Source of the DNA: Endozoicomonas sp. SCSIO W0465
GTDB taxonomy: Bacteria > Pseudomonadota > Gammaproteobacteria > Pseudomonadales > Endozoicomonadaceae
Length of the DNA stretch: 64,000 nt
Direction of reading: 5' to 3'
NCBI RefSeq assembly: GCF_023716865.1
Contig: NZ_CP092417.1
Coordinates: forward strand, 3,078,001 to 3,142,000
Shown here: positions 63,696 through 64,000 of the stretch, in pieces
How positions within the stretch are numbered: position 1 is the first letter of the stretch
Layout of the letters: the number at the start of each line of letters is the position of its first letter
The notes under the pieces: model-generated
The model's database searches: none
What the model was told of the DNA's origin: nothing
What the model saw: the letters and a program-made list of their open reading frames with translations, nothing else
Position numbers and translations under genes: made by a program

Positions 63696-64000
63696 TCAGG
63701 CCAGAGTCGCCTGTAGTCTGTCCAGAGCTTTCTCAAGTGCCTCATCGCTGGTGGCAAACGAGAGTCTCATGCAGCCATCAGAGCCAAAGGCTGATCCGGG
63801 AACCATGGCAACGCCTTTCTCCAGAAAGAGAGCCGCAAGATCGGTATCCTTCTCAAAGCCCAGTTTTTTCATGGCTTCGCTGAAATCGGCAAAAGCATAG
63901 AAAGTTCCGTCACCTTCGATAGCACTGACGCCCGGTAGCTGATTCAGTCGGCCTACCACGTAGTCATGGCGTTTTTTAAATACCTTGAGCATATCTTTCA
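63696..64000 (-). CDS. Class I/II aminotransferase, C-terminal part (gene runs off the window)
   Basis: About 101 C-terminal residues of a PLP-dependent aminotransferase of the aspartate/aromatic type: GTFYAFADFSEAM, VPGSAFGSDGCMRLSFATSDE. The last block, containing the substrate-carboxylate Arg (RLSFA), is typical of the family. The frame stays open to the window edge, so the 5' part, including the PLP lysine, is not visible. AspC is a plausible identity from the C-terminal pattern. Confidence 0.85.
   Translation of the reverse strand, partial: KDMLKVFKKRHDYVVGRLNQLPGVSAIEGDGTFYAFADFSEAMKKLGFEKDTDLAALFLEKGVAMVPGSAFGSDGCMRLSFATSDEALEKALDRLQATLA

Overview
The window looks like a gammaproteobacterial chromosome of the Pseudomonas/Oceanospirillales type. 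This rests on gene order: nadB divergent from rpoE-rseABC-mucD-lepA-lepB-DUF4845-rnc-era-recO-pdxJ-acpS; cysM-rlmD-relA-mazG; ubiG-mupP-yciK next to gyrA; and serC-pheA-hisC-(tyrA-aroA fusion)-cmk-rpsA-ihfB-lapA-lapB. The heavy insertion-sequence load and moderate GC fit an Endozoicomonas-like marine or host-associated lineage, but that genus is an inference.

Layout. 1-7.8 kb: a BvgS-like hybrid histidine kinase, then ygfZ divergent from sdhE-ygfX. 7.8-9.5 kb: an intact IS1182-type element inserted exactly at the ygfX stop codon. 9.5-23.3 kb: nadB and the long envelope-stress/secretion/RNA-processing cluster from rpoE to acpS. 23.4-25.3 kb: an IS66-type element with a frameshifted transposase and a duplicated end. 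25.5-28 kb: cysM split by a Tn5/IS50-like element. 28-38 kb: rlmD, relA, mazG, a frameshifted rluF-like gene, trmJ (minus strand) and cydDC. 38.1-46.8 kb: a mobile-element cluster. It holds two head-to-tail ISNCY-type copies (one carrying a 160-bp MITE), then one secreted two-domain HAD phosphatase gene broken by a 256-bp MITE and by an IS4 element that itself carries an ISKra4-type element. 47-49.4 kb: yciK, mupP and ubiG (minus strand). 49.9-63.4 kb: gyrA, aromatic amino-acid genes, cmk, rpsA, ihfB and lapAB. The window ends with tRNA-Asn and the C-terminal part of an aminotransferase.

The core genes cover envelope stress and protein export (rpoE regulon, mucD, lepB), ribosome and RNA maturation (rnc, era, rlmD, trmJ, rpsA, lepA), the stringent response (relA, mazG), cytochrome bd assembly (cydDC), quinone and peptidoglycan recycling (ubiG, mupP), and a serine/Phe/Tyr/shikimate cluster. 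About 12 kb (roughly 19%) is mobile DNA. For nearly every element both inverted repeats and the target duplication can be read directly, so the insertions can be reversed on paper. cysM (303 codons), the HAD phosphatase (559 codons) and the IS4 transposase (425 codons) all come back in frame. A second theme is short tandem duplication (6-15 bp units) at gene ends, in linkers and in spacers (ubiG, rlmD, cydD, mazG, aroA, upstream of gyrA), which suggests frequent replication slippage.
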